A DNA stretch of 9,872 bases, from contig PUOZ01000243.1 of the NCBI GenBank assembly GCA_003553165.1, forward strand, positions 1 through 9,872, written 5' to 3'. The notes under the pieces were generated by a model. The model had not been told where the DNA came from, did not search any database, and worked only from the letters and a program-made list of their open reading frames with translations. Numbering within the stretch: position 1 is the first letter of the stretch; the number at the start of each line of letters is the position of its first letter. Made by a program: the position numbers and the translations under genes. Positions 1 through 6,507 of this stretch are shown piece by piece. This DNA comes from Thioalkalivibrio sp. GTDB taxonomy: Bacteria; Pseudomonadota; Gammaproteobacteria; Ectothiorhodospirales; Ectothiorhodospiraceae.

Positions 1-19
1 ACAGGGATGTATTTACGGC

Positions 20-36
20 GTCCCGCGGACCGGGAC
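20..36 (-). terminator. Possible weak hairpin terminator after the dodecin gene
   Basis: A 6-bp perfect stem, GTCCCG (20-25) with CGGGAC (31-36) around a 5-nt loop, lies about 45 bases past the dodecin stop codon. No T-run follows on the minus strand, so it does not meet the usual rho-independent pattern. It may only be a GC-rich structure. The rest of 1-80 holds nothing I recognise. Confidence 0.25.
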
Positions 37-80
37 ACCGCCGCAACAGCCGGGACTAAAGCCATGAAGCTGGGACGCGG

Positions 81-290
81 TCAATCCTCCATGCGGAAAC
101 CGATCTTGATTGTCACCTGCCAATGCGCGATGGCGCCTTCCTCGATGTGGCCGCGGGTCTCGACCACCTGAAACCAGTCCATGTGGCGGATGGTCTTCGC
201 GGCCCGGGCCACGGCCGCGCGAATCGCCTCATCGGTGCCGGTGGTCGAAGAACCGGTGAGTTCGATGGTCTTGTAGACGTGGTCGGTCAT
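81..290 (-). CDS. Dodecin family flavin-binding protein
   Basis: A 69-residue protein, the normal length for dodecin, a small cytoplasmic protein that assembles into hollow dodecamers and stores or buffers flavin (riboflavin, FMN or FAD). The sequence fits throughout: [11 protein letters not shown] at the N-terminus, a helix [14 protein letters not shown], the strand [11 protein letters not shown], and the C-terminal strand [14 protein letters not shown]. Trp39 is the position of the tryptophan that sandwiches the isoalloxazine ring, and Gln58 matches the glutamine that contacts the flavin. The start is supported by AGGAGA five bases upstream of the ATG (296-301 on the plus strand). It is divergent from the DUF302 gene, with a 172-bp gap. 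Family assignment is firm; flavin binding is inferred from the family. Confidence 0.93.
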   Translation of the reverse strand: MTDHVYKTIELTGSSTTGTDEAIRAAVARAAKTIRHMDWFQVVETRGHIEEGAIAHWQVTIKIGFRMED

Positions 291-462
291 GGCGTTCTCC
301 TGTACGGTTGTGGATTGACCAGACGCGCTGGCAGGCAGCCTGGCCCCCGTGAGTGTAGTGCGTCAGAATCGGGCGTGTTGGCAGAGCAGCGCGATGACTC
401 CCTGGCCGGGCGCCGCTCGATCCATTCATCCATCCTGAATACTGATTGACGAGGTGAGACCC
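291..462. promoter_or_regulatory. Divergent intergenic region between dodecin and DUF302 genes
   Basis: This 172-bp gap must hold the starts of transcription for both divergent genes. The visible translation signals are AGGAGA for the dodecin gene (296-301, minus strand) and GAGGTGA for the DUF302 gene (451-457, plus strand). I see no convincing -35/-10 pair, no -24/-12 pair and no strong operator dyad. Confidence 0.4.
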
Positions 463-855
463 ATGTACGGATTCAACGTGACCCTGAAGACGACCGTGCC
501 GGAAGCCATCGACCGCGTGAAGGACGCGCTGGCCACCGAGGGCTTCGGCGTACTGAGCGAGATCGACGTGGCCGGCACGTTGAAGAAGAAGCTGGACCTG
601 GACCGTCGCCCCTATCACATTCTCGGGGCCTGCAACCCGAAACTGGCCAACCAGGCCCTGGAAGCGGATCCCGATATCGGCCTGCTCCTGCCCTGCAATG
701 TTGTCGTGCGGGAGGAAGCCAATGGCGACATCACCGTCGGCTTCATGGATCCGGTCGCGGTGATGGGCCTGGTCGACAAGGAGGGCGTGGAGCAGTTGGC
801 GAACGACGTCCGTGGCCGGCTGGAACGCGTCCGGGACCTGCTAACCGCCGTCTGA
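463..855 (+). CDS. DUF302 domain-containing protein
   Basis: A 130-residue single-domain protein of the DUF302 (TT1751-like) family. It shows the conserved core YHILGACNPKLANQALE followed by DIGLLLPCNVVVRE, which are the most recognisable parts of the family. The N-terminal half (TVPEAIDRVKDALATEGFGVLSEIDV) and the glycine-rich C-terminal strand (DITVGFMDPVAVMG) also fit. There is no signal peptide or membrane segment, so it is expected in the cytoplasm. Structures of relatives form small alpha/beta dimers; a biochemical role is not established. I chose the ATG at 463 because GAGGTGA lies five bases upstream; an in-frame GTG at 454 is part of that ribosome binding site. The two cysteines in GACNP and LPCNV are family features. 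Function is unknown. Confidence 0.9.
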   Translation: MYGFNVTLKTTVPEAIDRVKDALATEGFGVLSEIDVAGTLKKKLDLDRRPYHILGACNPKLANQALEADPDIGLLLPCNVVVREEANGDITVGFMDPVAVMGLVDKEGVEQLANDVRGRLERVRDLLTAV

Positions 856-877
856 CGCGGTAGCCTCGGGTTATTCA

Positions 878-1066
878 CCACGAAGGACACGAAGACACGA
901 AGAAAGAGATTAATGGGCAAAGACAGGGCTTCCCGGATCTGGCCGGGCACGTTGGACATCGCATTCTTGCGGAGAAAACTGGGATCCAGAGACAGGCAGG
1001 GCCATCCAGCTCTTAGCCAAATCCATTTTACTCCCGCCCTTCTTCGTGTCTTCGTGTCCTTCGTGG
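878..1066. repeat. About 190-bp element with perfect 27-bp inverted ends built of CACGAAG units
   Basis: Positions 878-904 and 1040-1066 are perfect reverse complements over 27 bases. Each arm contains three copies of CACGAAG spaced by one or two bases (core CACGAAGGACACGAAG). The 135 bp between the arms have no credible gene: the small ORFs there lack ribosome binding sites and run through the repeat. The arms resemble a CACGAAG-type repeat that I recall being dispersed in many environmental bacterial genomes. I find no target-site duplication. It fills most of the 336-bp gap between the DUF302 gene (stop at 855) and the SCP2 gene (start at 1192); the rest of that gap holds only the SCP2 ribosome binding site. 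Confidence 0.75.
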
Positions 1067-1191
1067 CAAACAAACAACCGATGACGCCCAGGGCATCCGG
1101 GCCCGGTCTGTCTTGGGCTCGAGGTCGGTTTCTTTTATGATCGGTGCGGCATGTACGATCACAACGACAAGAACATAACGAGGAGAATCCC

Positions 1192-1587
1192 ATGGCGGAC
1201 CTGTTCAGCGAAGAGTGGATGCAGAGTTTCAAGGAGCAGTGGAACGGCGAGCCCGAGCTCTCCGATGCGCTCGCGAAGATCGACTTCAATAGCGTCATCG
1301 GTTACGGATTTCCGGGTGAGGAAACACCGCGCGGCGTGATCACGATCGAGAACGGCAAGGCCACGGCAGCGGGCGCCTACAAGGGCGAGAAAATGAACTG
1401 GGATCTGCGCGCGAGCGAGGACCAGTGGACCAAGTGGATGTCCAAGCCACCGGGCATGATGGGCCTCGGCGCCGCCTTCACCACCGGCAAGATCAAGTTC
1501 GTGGTCGGCGATTACAAGGGCATGCTGAAGGATCCGCGCATGGCGGGGCCGTTCATCAAGAGCTTCTCGGTCATGGGCCGCGCCTGA
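1192..1587 (+). CDS. SCP2 sterol-binding domain-like protein
   Basis: A 131-residue cytoplasmic protein resembling the SCP-2 sterol/lipid-transfer fold. The order matches stand-alone bacterial members: an N-terminal helix (SEEWMQSFKEQWN), a central sheet (GVITIENGKATAA, NWDLRASEDQWTKWM), the loop PPGMMGLGAAFTTG, then KIKFVVGDYKGMLKDPRM and a final helix ending in FIKSFSVMG. These proteins bind a hydrophobic ligand such as a fatty acyl chain in a tunnel; the ligand cannot be read from the sequence. The ATG at 1192 was chosen because AGGAGA lies five bases upstream (1181-1186) and the N-terminus then matches relatives. An in-frame ATG at 1144 has no ribosome binding site. Its role next to an aminotransferase is unclear. 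Confidence 0.85.
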   Translation: MADLFSEEWMQSFKEQWNGEPELSDALAKIDFNSVIGYGFPGEETPRGVITIENGKATAAGAYKGEKMNWDLRASEDQWTKWMSKPPGMMGLGAAFTTGKIKFVVGDYKGMLKDPRMAGPFIKSFSVMGRA

Positions 1588-1622
1588 TCGAGGCGATTTT
1601 CCCGTTCTACCCGGGATCGGGG

Positions 1623-1639
1623 CGCGACCGATGGTCGCG
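1623..1639 (+). terminator. Possible hairpin terminator after the SCP2-like gene
   Basis: A 7-bp perfect stem, CGCGACC (1623-1629) with GGTCGCG (1633-1639), closes a 3-nt GAT loop about 35 bases past the stop codon. The following bases (TCCGGTTTCCC) are only moderately T-rich, so termination strength is uncertain. Confidence 0.45.
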
Positions 1640-1660
1640 TCCGGTTTCCCTATTGTCTCG

Positions 1661-1821
1661 CCTGATGATCACGCAAGCGGCACAGGTGGCCGGATTGCCG
1701 CGGTTTCCCGTGACGCCCCTGTGGGAGGCCAGCTTCCCGGCGACGGTTGTCTGGCGTCAGCTCGCCGAGAGGGCTCGCCTTCCACAAGGGCAGGCCATGC
1801 AGAGCTTGCGTGATCATCAGG
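1661..1821. mobile_element. 161-bp MITE-like element with 18-bp terminal inverted repeats and a flanking direct repeat
   Basis: The ends 1661-1678 and 1804-1821 are perfect 18-bp inverted repeats (CCTGATGATCACGCAAGC and its complement). Directly outside them lie TTGTCTCG (1653-1660) and TTGTCTCA (1822-1829), an 8-bp direct repeat with one mismatch, as left by transposition. Inside is a second, imperfect inverted pair (1716-1743 and 1762-1790) starting CCCCTGTGGGAGGC, close to the REP-type sequences of gammaproteobacteria. The whole element can fold into one long interrupted hairpin. It has no coding capacity, so a transposase acting in trans is inferred; I cannot name the parent insertion sequence. 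It ends 30 bases before the aminotransferase ATG. Confidence 0.7.
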
Positions 1822-1851
1822 TTGTCTCAAACTCCTAAAAAGGTACGCCTC

Positions 1852-3054
1852 ATGACCTTCCGTTCATTCTTTCCGCCGGTCCGCACCCTGATGGGGCCGG
1901 GCCCCTCCGATGTGAATCCGCGCGTGCTCGCGGCGATGAGCCGCCCGATCGTCGGGCACATGGATCCGGTCTTCATCGCGATGATGGAGGATATGAAGGG
2001 GCTGCTCCAGTACGCCTTCCAGACCGAGAACGCGCTGACCCTGCCGGTATCGGCGCCCGGCTCGGCGGGCATGGAGACCTGCTTCGCGAACCTGGTGGAA
2101 CCCGGTGACAAGGTCATCGTGTGCATCAACGGCGTCTTCGGCGGGCGCATGAAAGAGAACATCCAACGCTACGGCGGCATCGCCGTCACTGTCGAGGACG
2201 ACTGGGGCCAGCCGGTCAGCCTGCAGAAGGTCGAGGACGCACTGAGGGCCAACCCCGACGCGCGCCTGCTGGCCTTCGTGCACGCGGAGACCTCGACCGG
2301 CGCCTGCTCCGACGTGAAGGCGCTCTGCGAACTGGCGCGCCGCCATGACTGCCTGAGCATCGTCGATGCGGTGACCTCGCTGGGCGGAATCCCGCTCCGG
2401 ATCGACGACTGGGGCGTCGACGCCGTCTACTCCGGGAGTCAGAAGTGCCTGTCCTGCACGCCCGGGCTCGCACCCGTGAGCTTCAGCGAGCGCTCGGTTG
2501 CGCGCATCCGCGGCCGCAAGACGCCGGTCCAGAGCTGGTTCCTGGATCTCAACCTGGTCATGGGCTACTGGGTCGGGAGCGGCGGCAAGCGCGCCTACCA
2601 CCACACGGCACCGATCAATGCCCTGTACGCCCTGCACGAGGCCCTGGTGATCCTGCACGAGGAAGGCCTGGAAGCGAGTTGGGCGCGGCACCGGCGACAC
2701 CACGAGGCCCTGCGGGCGGGGATCGAGGCGATGGGCATGTCCTTTCTCGTCGACGAAGCCCACCGGCTACCGCAGTTGAACGCCGTGATGGTCCCTCAGG
2801 GTGTCGACGAGATGGCGGTGCGCACGGCCCTGCTCGACCGCTACAGTCTGGAGATCGGAGCGGGGCTCGGCCCCTACGCCGGCCGCATCTGGCGCATCGG
2901 CCTGATGGGCCACGCGGCCAACGAACGTAACGTGCTGCTCTGCCTCGGCGGCCTGGAGACGGTGCTCGCCGAGATGGGCGTGGTCACCCCCGGCCAGGCC
3001 CTGCCCGCCGCGCGCACCATCTACTCCGAACAACCGCGCGCCAAGGCGGCTTGA
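1852..3054 (+). CDS. Class V aminotransferase, alanine/serine-glyoxylate aminotransferase type
   Basis: A 400-residue PLP-dependent enzyme of fold type I, expected in the cytoplasm, that most likely transfers an amino group from alanine or serine to glyoxylate, giving glycine. The N-terminal MGPGPSDVNPRVL and PIVGHMDP are hallmarks of this group. Further matches are SAPGSAGMETCFANLVEPGD (cofactor phosphate region), HAETSTGACSD, and SIVDAVTSLGG, where Asp172 should contact the pyridine nitrogen. YSGSQKCLSC supplies the Schiff-base lysine, Lys198. The substrate-side HHTAPINALYALHEAL is also conserved. The ATG at 1852 follows AAGG (1840-1843) by eight bases and gives the family's usual N-terminus. 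In-frame starts further upstream, from 1747, lie inside the repeat element. Donor preference (alanine, serine or another amine) cannot be settled here; related pyruvate-forming aminotransferases are the alternative. Confidence 0.9.
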   Translation: MTFRSFFPPVRTLMGPGPSDVNPRVLAAMSRPIVGHMDPVFIAMMEDMKGLLQYAFQTENALTLPVSAPGSAGMETCFANLVEPGDKVIVCINGVFGGRMKENIQRYGGIAVTVEDDWGQPVSLQKVEDALRANPDARLLAFVHAETSTGACSDVKALCELARRHDCLSIVDAVTSLGGIPLRIDDWGVDAVYSGSQKCLSCTPGLAPVSFSERSVARIRGRKTPVQSWFLDLNLVMGYWVGSGGKRAYHHTAPINALYALHEALVILHEEGLEASWARHRRHHEALRAGIEAMGMSFLVDEAHRLPQLNAVMVPQGVDEMAVRTALLDRYSLEIGAGLGPYAGRIWRIGLMGHAANERNVLLCLGGLETVLAEMGVVTPGQALPAARTIYSEQPRAKAA

Positions 3055-3324
3055 CTATCCGTCCTCGGCCTCCGAGGCCCGGGAACGCGGGGAATACTCG
3101 TGCCAGACCTCCCGGCTCAGCTTCAGGCCCAGCAGGAGCCAGGGCACTGCGTGCAGCAGCAGGTCGAAGATGTCCAGCGGCCGGGTCAGTTCGCCCTGGA
3201 ACAGCCAGCGAATCTTCTCGACAATGTGGGGTTCGGGCACCCACGGCGAGAGCCCCAGCGTGGCGACGAAGACCACGAAAAGCCAGACGGGTGTGCGGTC
3301 GACCCAGGCGACAAACTTATTCAT
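3055..3324 (-). CDS. Small two-helix membrane protein of unknown function
   Basis: An 89-residue protein with two probable membrane helices, about residues 12-28 (VWLFVVFVATLGLSPWV) and 54-69 (IFDLLLHAVPWLLLGL). They are joined by a short amphipathic loop with the motif PEPHIVEKIRWLFQG and followed by a charged, Glu/Ser-rich tail. Proteins with this P-E-P-H-hVEK-h pattern are, as I recall, short conserved inner-membrane proteins often loosely labelled 'RND transporter'; nothing here supports a transporter by itself. The ATG has AGGA seven bases upstream (TCCT at 3332-3335 on the plus strand). It is the last gene of the minus-strand operon, and its stop codon directly abuts the stop of the convergent aminotransferase gene. 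Confidence 0.75.
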   Translation of the reverse strand: MNKFVAWVDRTPVWLFVVFVATLGLSPWVPEPHIVEKIRWLFQGELTRPLDIFDLLLHAVPWLLLGLKLSREVWHEYSPRSRASEAEDG

Positions 3325-3375
3325 AAGTATATCCTAACCTACTTTCGCACAGTGAGAACAAGGCCACGCGCACGC

Positions 3376-3402
3376 ACAGGGGTTTTTGCGCGGAAACCCT
3401 GT
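3376..3402 (-). other. Hairpin overlapping the stop codon of the DUF2064 gene
   Basis: ACAGGG (3376-3381) pairs with CCCTGT (3397-3402), and TTT (3383-3385) with AAA (3394-3396) across one bulged G. The structure lies in the 77-bp gap between two minus-strand genes and covers the first base of the upstream gene's stop codon. Without a T-run, it may damp readthrough into the small membrane protein gene or protect the upstream mRNA rather than terminate. Confidence 0.35.
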
Positions 3403-4019
3403 CAGCGCCCTTTCGCAAGGGGCAGGCCGTCCAGAAGATGCGGCGGGCAGAGGGCCAGGTCCTCGGGGCGATCCAGGTCGGGACAGGCTGCGAGCTCAAC
3501 CAGCGACAGGCCCAGTCGGACACAGCGCTGGCGGGTCTCTGCGAGCACCTCCGGCCCGCCCCAGGGCATGTTCTGGAACAATCCGGGCGCGGGGACCGAC
3601 AGTCCGATCATCACGTAGCCGCCGTCCAGGGCAGGCACCAACACGCAGTCGTTCCCCGACACCAGCGCCAGCCCCGCGTTGCGCAACGCAGCGACGCCCA
3701 GACGGGGCGCGTCCGAGCCCAGCAGCAGGGCCGGCCGGCCCGCACCCAGAGCCGCGCACATGCGTTCGCCCAGATCGCCAGCCGGCTGCGCGTGCAGGGA
3801 GCAGCCAAATTCCCGCGCGCACTCGGCAAAGAAGGGATGTCGGCAGTCCGGGGCGCCCCAGAGTTCGACCTCGCCGGGGCTGGCCTCCGAGGCCACGGCG
3901 AGGGCCTGCCGCACCAGGCGCCGGTGCAGGCGCGCGGCGCCGTGCGCGCCCAGCGCGGGGATGAGGCGGGTCTTGGCCTGCCCCGCCACCGGCGCCCTGG
4001 CAAAGACCAGCGTCCTCAT
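3402..4019 (-). CDS. DUF2064/CofC-like glycosyltransferase (TIGR04282 type)
   Basis: A 205-residue cytoplasmic protein with a nucleotidyltransferase-like GT-A fold. The N-terminal MRTLVFARAPVAGQAKTRL is the signature of this group. It is followed by LLLGSDAP (the acidic metal/nucleotide site, related to the family's GTDCP) and ALDGGYVMIGL, then LFQNMPWGGPEVLAETRQR near the C-terminus. The ATG at 4019 overlaps the stop codon of the preceding family 2 glycosyltransferase in an ATGA arrangement, so the two are very likely translationally coupled. The pair corresponds to families annotated TIGR04282/TIGR04283 and linked by name to arsenosugar biosynthesis. No arsenic gene (arsM, or the radical SAM partner) is visible here, so the real substrate is open. 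Longer in-frame starts upstream would run through the neighbour gene and are unlikely. Confidence 0.88.
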   Translation of the reverse strand: MRTLVFARAPVAGQAKTRLIPALGAHGAARLHRRLVRQALAVASEASPGEVELWGAPDCRHPFFAECAREFGCSLHAQPAGDLGERMCAALGAGRPALLLGSDAPRLGVAALRNAGLALVSGNDCVLVPALDGGYVMIGLSVPAPGLFQNMPWGGPEVLAETRQRCVRLGLSLVELAACPDLDRPEDLALCPPHLLDGLPLAKGR

Positions 4020-4720
4020 CGATAGCGCCGCGCCAGCTCGGCTGGATCGGCGCCCAGCCAGTACGCCAGGCGCAGCCGCCACATCAGCAGCACCGTGCGC
4101 CACACGCCCCGCTGCTCCCAGCGCCGGCTGGAGGTGACCAGACGTGGCCGGATACACGCCGGGCGGCCGACGCTGCGTTTGAGCGCCCGCGAAATCGCAA
4201 TGTCCTCCATTAACGCAATCCCAGGGAAGCCGCCGACCGCGTCGAAGGCGGAACGGGTGAGAAAGATCCCTTGGTCGCCGGTGGCGATCCCGGTCAGGCA
4301 GGAACGCAGGTTCATCAGTCCAGCGATGGCCCAAAGTACGGTGCCGGCACCCGACATGCGCACACCGCAGCGGCCCCAGGCACGCCCCGCCCGCAGCGCC
4401 GCGAGAACGGCCGCGGCCACCCGGCGCGGCACTCGCGTATCGGCGTGCAGGAACCAGAGCGCTTCGCCCCGGGCGGTTGCGGCCCCCGCATTCATCTGCA
4501 GCGCCCGTCCCGGGGCGCTCAGCAGCAGGCGGTCGGCGCCGAATGCGGCCCGTTCCCGGGTGCCGTCGCGACTGCCGCCGTCGACCACGATGATTTCGTG
4601 CCCCAGGCTTCTGAGCGGAGCCAGATCCTGCAGCAGCATCGGCAGCCGCGCGGCCTCATCCAGGCAGGGGATGATGATCGACAGGCGCGGCGGCGGCCTG
4701 TCCGGATCGGGAACGCGCAT
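4016..4720 (-). CDS. Family 2 glycosyltransferase (TIGR04283 type)
   Basis: A GT-A fold glycosyltransferase. With the start used here it has 234 residues. It shows RLSIIIPCLDEAARLP (nucleotide-sugar entry strand), EIIVVDGGSRDGT, the metal-binding region LWFLHADT, the acceptor-side GDQGIFLTRSAFDAVGGFP and the LMEDIAISRAL motif, whose ED pair supplies the catalytic base in this family. The C-terminus ends WLGADPAELARRYR, typical for the group. No membrane helix is obvious beyond one moderately hydrophobic stretch (TVLWAIAGLMNL). The start is uncertain: ATG 4720 puts the conserved strand at residue 13, as in relatives, but has a poor ribosome binding site. ATG 4786 adds 22 residues, overlaps the upstream gene by 34 bases and has GGA just before it. 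The stop overlaps the next gene's start by four bases. Confidence 0.87.
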   Translation of the reverse strand: MRVPDPDRPPPRLSIIIPCLDEAARLPMLLQDLAPLRSLGHEIIVVDGGSRDGTRERAAFGADRLLLSAPGRALQMNAGAATARGEALWFLHADTRVPRRVAAAVLAALRAGRAWGRCGVRMSGAGTVLWAIAGLMNLRSCLTGIATGDQGIFLTRSAFDAVGGFPGIALMEDIAISRALKRSVGRPACIRPRLVTSSRRWEQRGVWRTVLLMWRLRLAYWLGADPAELARRYR

Positions 4721-4752
4721 CCGGGGCCGCGAATTCGGCGCCACCGCCAGCT

Positions 4753-6246
4753 TCAGCCCGCCGGCGGTATCGCCTGGGACAGGCATTGTTCCGCCGGAAC
4801 CCCCAGCTTCCGCAACGTCTCGAGAGCCAGGTCGGCAAAGTACCCTGGCCCGGCGATGTAGTAGTCGCGGGCCTCGGGTCGATCCAGCCGGGACAGGCTA
4901 CCGGTCAGCACCGCGGACCAGTTCTGCGGGTCGCTGGCGGCATTCACCCGCAGCGGCCGGTAGTGGAAGTGGTCCAGCGCGTCCTCCCAGGAGCGGCAGA
5001 GGTTGTCCTGGTACTGGCCGACCGTTCCGGTGGCCAACCAGATCAGGTGCATCCCCTGAACCCGATCCAACGCAATCACGTGTTCGATCAGGCTCTTGAT
5101 CGGCGCGAACCCGGTGTCGCAGGCGAGAAAAACCAGCGGCCGCTCGGCATCGTCGCCGATCACGAAGTCACCGAAGGGTGCCTCGAGGGCGACCGGGTCG
5201 CCCTTGCGCATGCGTTCGAAGCAATAGCGGGCGAAGGGATCGTCCCGGTCCTCGGCGACATGGAAGACGAGGTTGCGGTCGTCACAGGGGCAGTTGGCCA
5301 GCGGGAGCATGGCCTCCACAGCCCCGCCCTCGGCGATCACGCGCGCATACTGGCCGCCGAGAAAGCGCAGCCTGCGGGTCCGGGGCGTCTGCACCCTGAG
5401 CAGCATCACGTGCGGCCCCGGCCGCTGGATCTCCCGGACCAGGGCATCGATGGACTGCACCGAAATCTGGTCCGGACTGCGCGCAACGCCGACCTCGATG
5501 ACCAGGTCGGTCACCGGGGCGACAGAGCAGAGCAGTGCGAATCCCTGGTCCCGCTCCAGCTCGTTGATCACGAAGTCATGCGGACGCACCTCCCGCACTT
5601 CGCCGGAGACGATCCGGGCCTTGCACTCGCCGCAGTTGCCGTTGCTGCAGCCGTAGGCGATGGAGAGCCCCGCGCGCAACGCGGCCTCGAGCACGGTGTC
5701 GGCGCCCTCGACCAGGAACTCGTGGTCGTCAGGCACCAGCCGCACCTGCGGCGCCATCACGCTCATCCACACACCCCCGTCCGCGTTGGCCCCGGAGGCA
5801 TAGCCTTCGACCCGCTCGTGATGCAGCGCGCTTTGCAGGGCGAGCTTGATGTCCTGCACCACCTCTCGAGTCTCTTCATTGGGGCTCTTTTCCAGCTCCC
5901 GCAGGCGCGTCTCCAGCGATTCCAACGCACCAGCGTAATGCTCGGCCTGCTGCCGGGCACGCGTCAATTGCTGGCCAAGAATCGACAGGCGCCGCGCCAG
6001 AACCCGTGGTTCGGGAAGGTTGCGGCCGGCGATGTCCTTGCCCAGCGCATCGGCCTTGATCTGCTCCACCCGCTCCAGCGCGCGATCGTCCGTCAGGCGG
6101 GTCGTCGGGTACAGCGCCATCAGGTCCTCGACCCCAATCATGCCGTCAAAGCTGGGCAGATCCCCGCGCTTGATCCGCGACTGCAGCTCGGCGCGTGTAA
6201 CCCCCGCCAGCTTCGCCGCACGTATCACCGACAGCCTTCTTGCCAT
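4753..6246 (-). CDS. 2Fe-2S/flavin-type oxidoreductase with HTH-like and coiled-coil N-terminal region
   Basis: A 497-residue protein with four regions. Residues 1-48 look like a small helix-turn-helix (SVIRAAKLAGVTRAELQSRI followed by GMIGVEDLMALYP). Residues about 55-145 are charged and helical, probably coiled coil. Residues 163-252 are a plant-type ferredoxin domain with Cys200, Cys205, Cys208 and Cys240 (C-x4-C-x2-C, then LLC). Residues 262-490 resemble a ferredoxin-NADP reductase module, with GGQYARV, CPCDDRNLVFHV and the pyridine-nucleotide loop LVFLACDTGFAPIKSLIEH. The usual flavin motif R-x-Y-S/T is replaced by MLPLANCP, so flavin binding needs proof. The C-terminal half resembles CDP-6-deoxyglucoseen reductase-type enzymes. 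ATG 6246 has AAGGA ten bases upstream; an earlier ATG at 6273 has none. It heads the operon with the two glycosyltransferases, so it may feed electrons to a sugar- or lipid-modifying step; that is inference. Confidence 0.85.
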   Translation of the reverse strand: MARRLSVIRAAKLAGVTRAELQSRIKRGDLPSFDGMIGVEDLMALYPTTRLTDDRALERVEQIKADALGKDIAGRNLPEPRVLARRLSILGQQLTRARQQAEHYAGALESLETRLRELEKSPNEETREVVQDIKLALQSALHHERVEGYASGANADGGVWMSVMAPQVRLVPDDHEFLVEGADTVLEAALRAGLSIAYGCSNGNCGECKARIVSGEVREVRPHDFVINELERDQGFALLCSVAPVTDLVIEVGVARSPDQISVQSIDALVREIQRPGPHVMLLRVQTPRTRRLRFLGGQYARVIAEGGAVEAMLPLANCPCDDRNLVFHVAEDRDDPFARYCFERMRKGDPVALEAPFGDFVIGDDAERPLVFLACDTGFAPIKSLIEHVIALDRVQGMHLIWLATGTVGQYQDNLCRSWEDALDHFHYRPLRVNAASDPQNWSAVLTGSLSRLDRPEARDYYIAGPGYFADLALETLRKLGVPAEQCLSQAIPPAG

Positions 6247-6304
6247 TCCGTTGGTGTCCTTCGCCTGGAGCATGGCAAACCCGAGGCGGGCTCACGATGC
6301 GGGA

Positions 6305-6321
6305 CCCCGGCGCCGCCGGGG
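6305..6321. other. GC-rich perfect hairpin in the leader of the oxidoreductase operon
   Basis: CCCCGGC (6305-6311) and GCCGGGG (6315-6321) form a 7-bp stem around GCC, about 60 bases upstream of the oxidoreductase ATG. Beside it is the palindrome GCATGCATGC. It has no T-run on either strand, so it is not a standard terminator. It would lie in the 5' leader if transcription begins further upstream; I see no clear -35/-10 pair in 6247-6373. Confidence 0.4.
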
Positions 6322-6373
6322 CATGCATGCGAAGGGTAGCAGCAGGATGCCGGGGGCGCAGCCCGATCAGGCG

Positions 6374-6397
6374 AAAAAAAGCCGCCCCGAAGGGCGG
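6374..6397 (-). terminator. Rho-independent terminator, minus strand
   Basis: Read on the minus strand, CCGCCC-TTCG-GGGCGG (stem 6382-6387 with 6392-6397) is a 6-bp perfect stem with a stable UUCG tetraloop. It is followed after one C by seven T residues (A-run 6374-6380 on the plus strand). This is a textbook intrinsic terminator. It ends the transcript that carries the 24-codon ORF at 6508-6582 and insulates the downstream oxidoreductase operon from it. Confidence 0.88.
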
Positions 6398-6479
6398 TCA
6401 AGGCGCGATGGAGGAGATTCGCGCATGCGCAACTACTGCAAAAGCGTTACGGCGGTTGGGGATGCCGTTGCGCCCGGCA

Positions 6480-6500
6480 GGCCTGCGCAAACAGCAGGCC
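6480..6500 (-). other. Hairpin just past the micro-ORF stop codon
   Basis: GGCCTGC (6480-6486) and GCAGGCC (6494-6500) form a perfect 7-bp stem with a 7-nt loop, eight bases after the stop codon of the 24-codon ORF. There is no T-run, so it is more likely a structural element of the 3' untranslated part, which continues about 110 nt to the terminator at 6374-6397. Confidence 0.45.
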
Positions 6501-6507
6501 CGCGCAA

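Noticed and set aside
878..1066. CRISPR array, because of the short repeated units
   Set aside because: The repeats are two inverted arms of a 7-base motif with no regularly spaced direct repeats or spacers, and there are no cas genes.
913..1140. Small ORF inside and beyond the CACGAAG inverted-repeat element
   Set aside because: It reads straight through the repeat arm, has no SD and no recognisable protein features.
1747..1851. N-terminal extension of the aminotransferase
   Set aside because: These 35 codons lie mostly inside the MITE-like element and precede the family's normal N-terminus; the ATG at 1852 has its own SD.
1864..2763. Minus-strand open frame of 299 codons
   Set aside because: Antisense to the aminotransferase, which carries all family motifs; the reverse product has no recognisable domain.
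4095..5099. Plus-strand open frame of 334 codons
   Set aside because: It runs antisense across the glycosyltransferase and the end of the oxidoreductase, with an Arg/Ser/Pro/Ala-rich product and no ribosome binding site.
4786..6339. Long plus-strand open frame of 517 codons
   Set aside because: It is antisense to the 2Fe-2S oxidoreductase, whose motifs and cysteine ligands are clear; its own product is low-complexity and matches nothing. It is a by-product of GC-rich codon usage.
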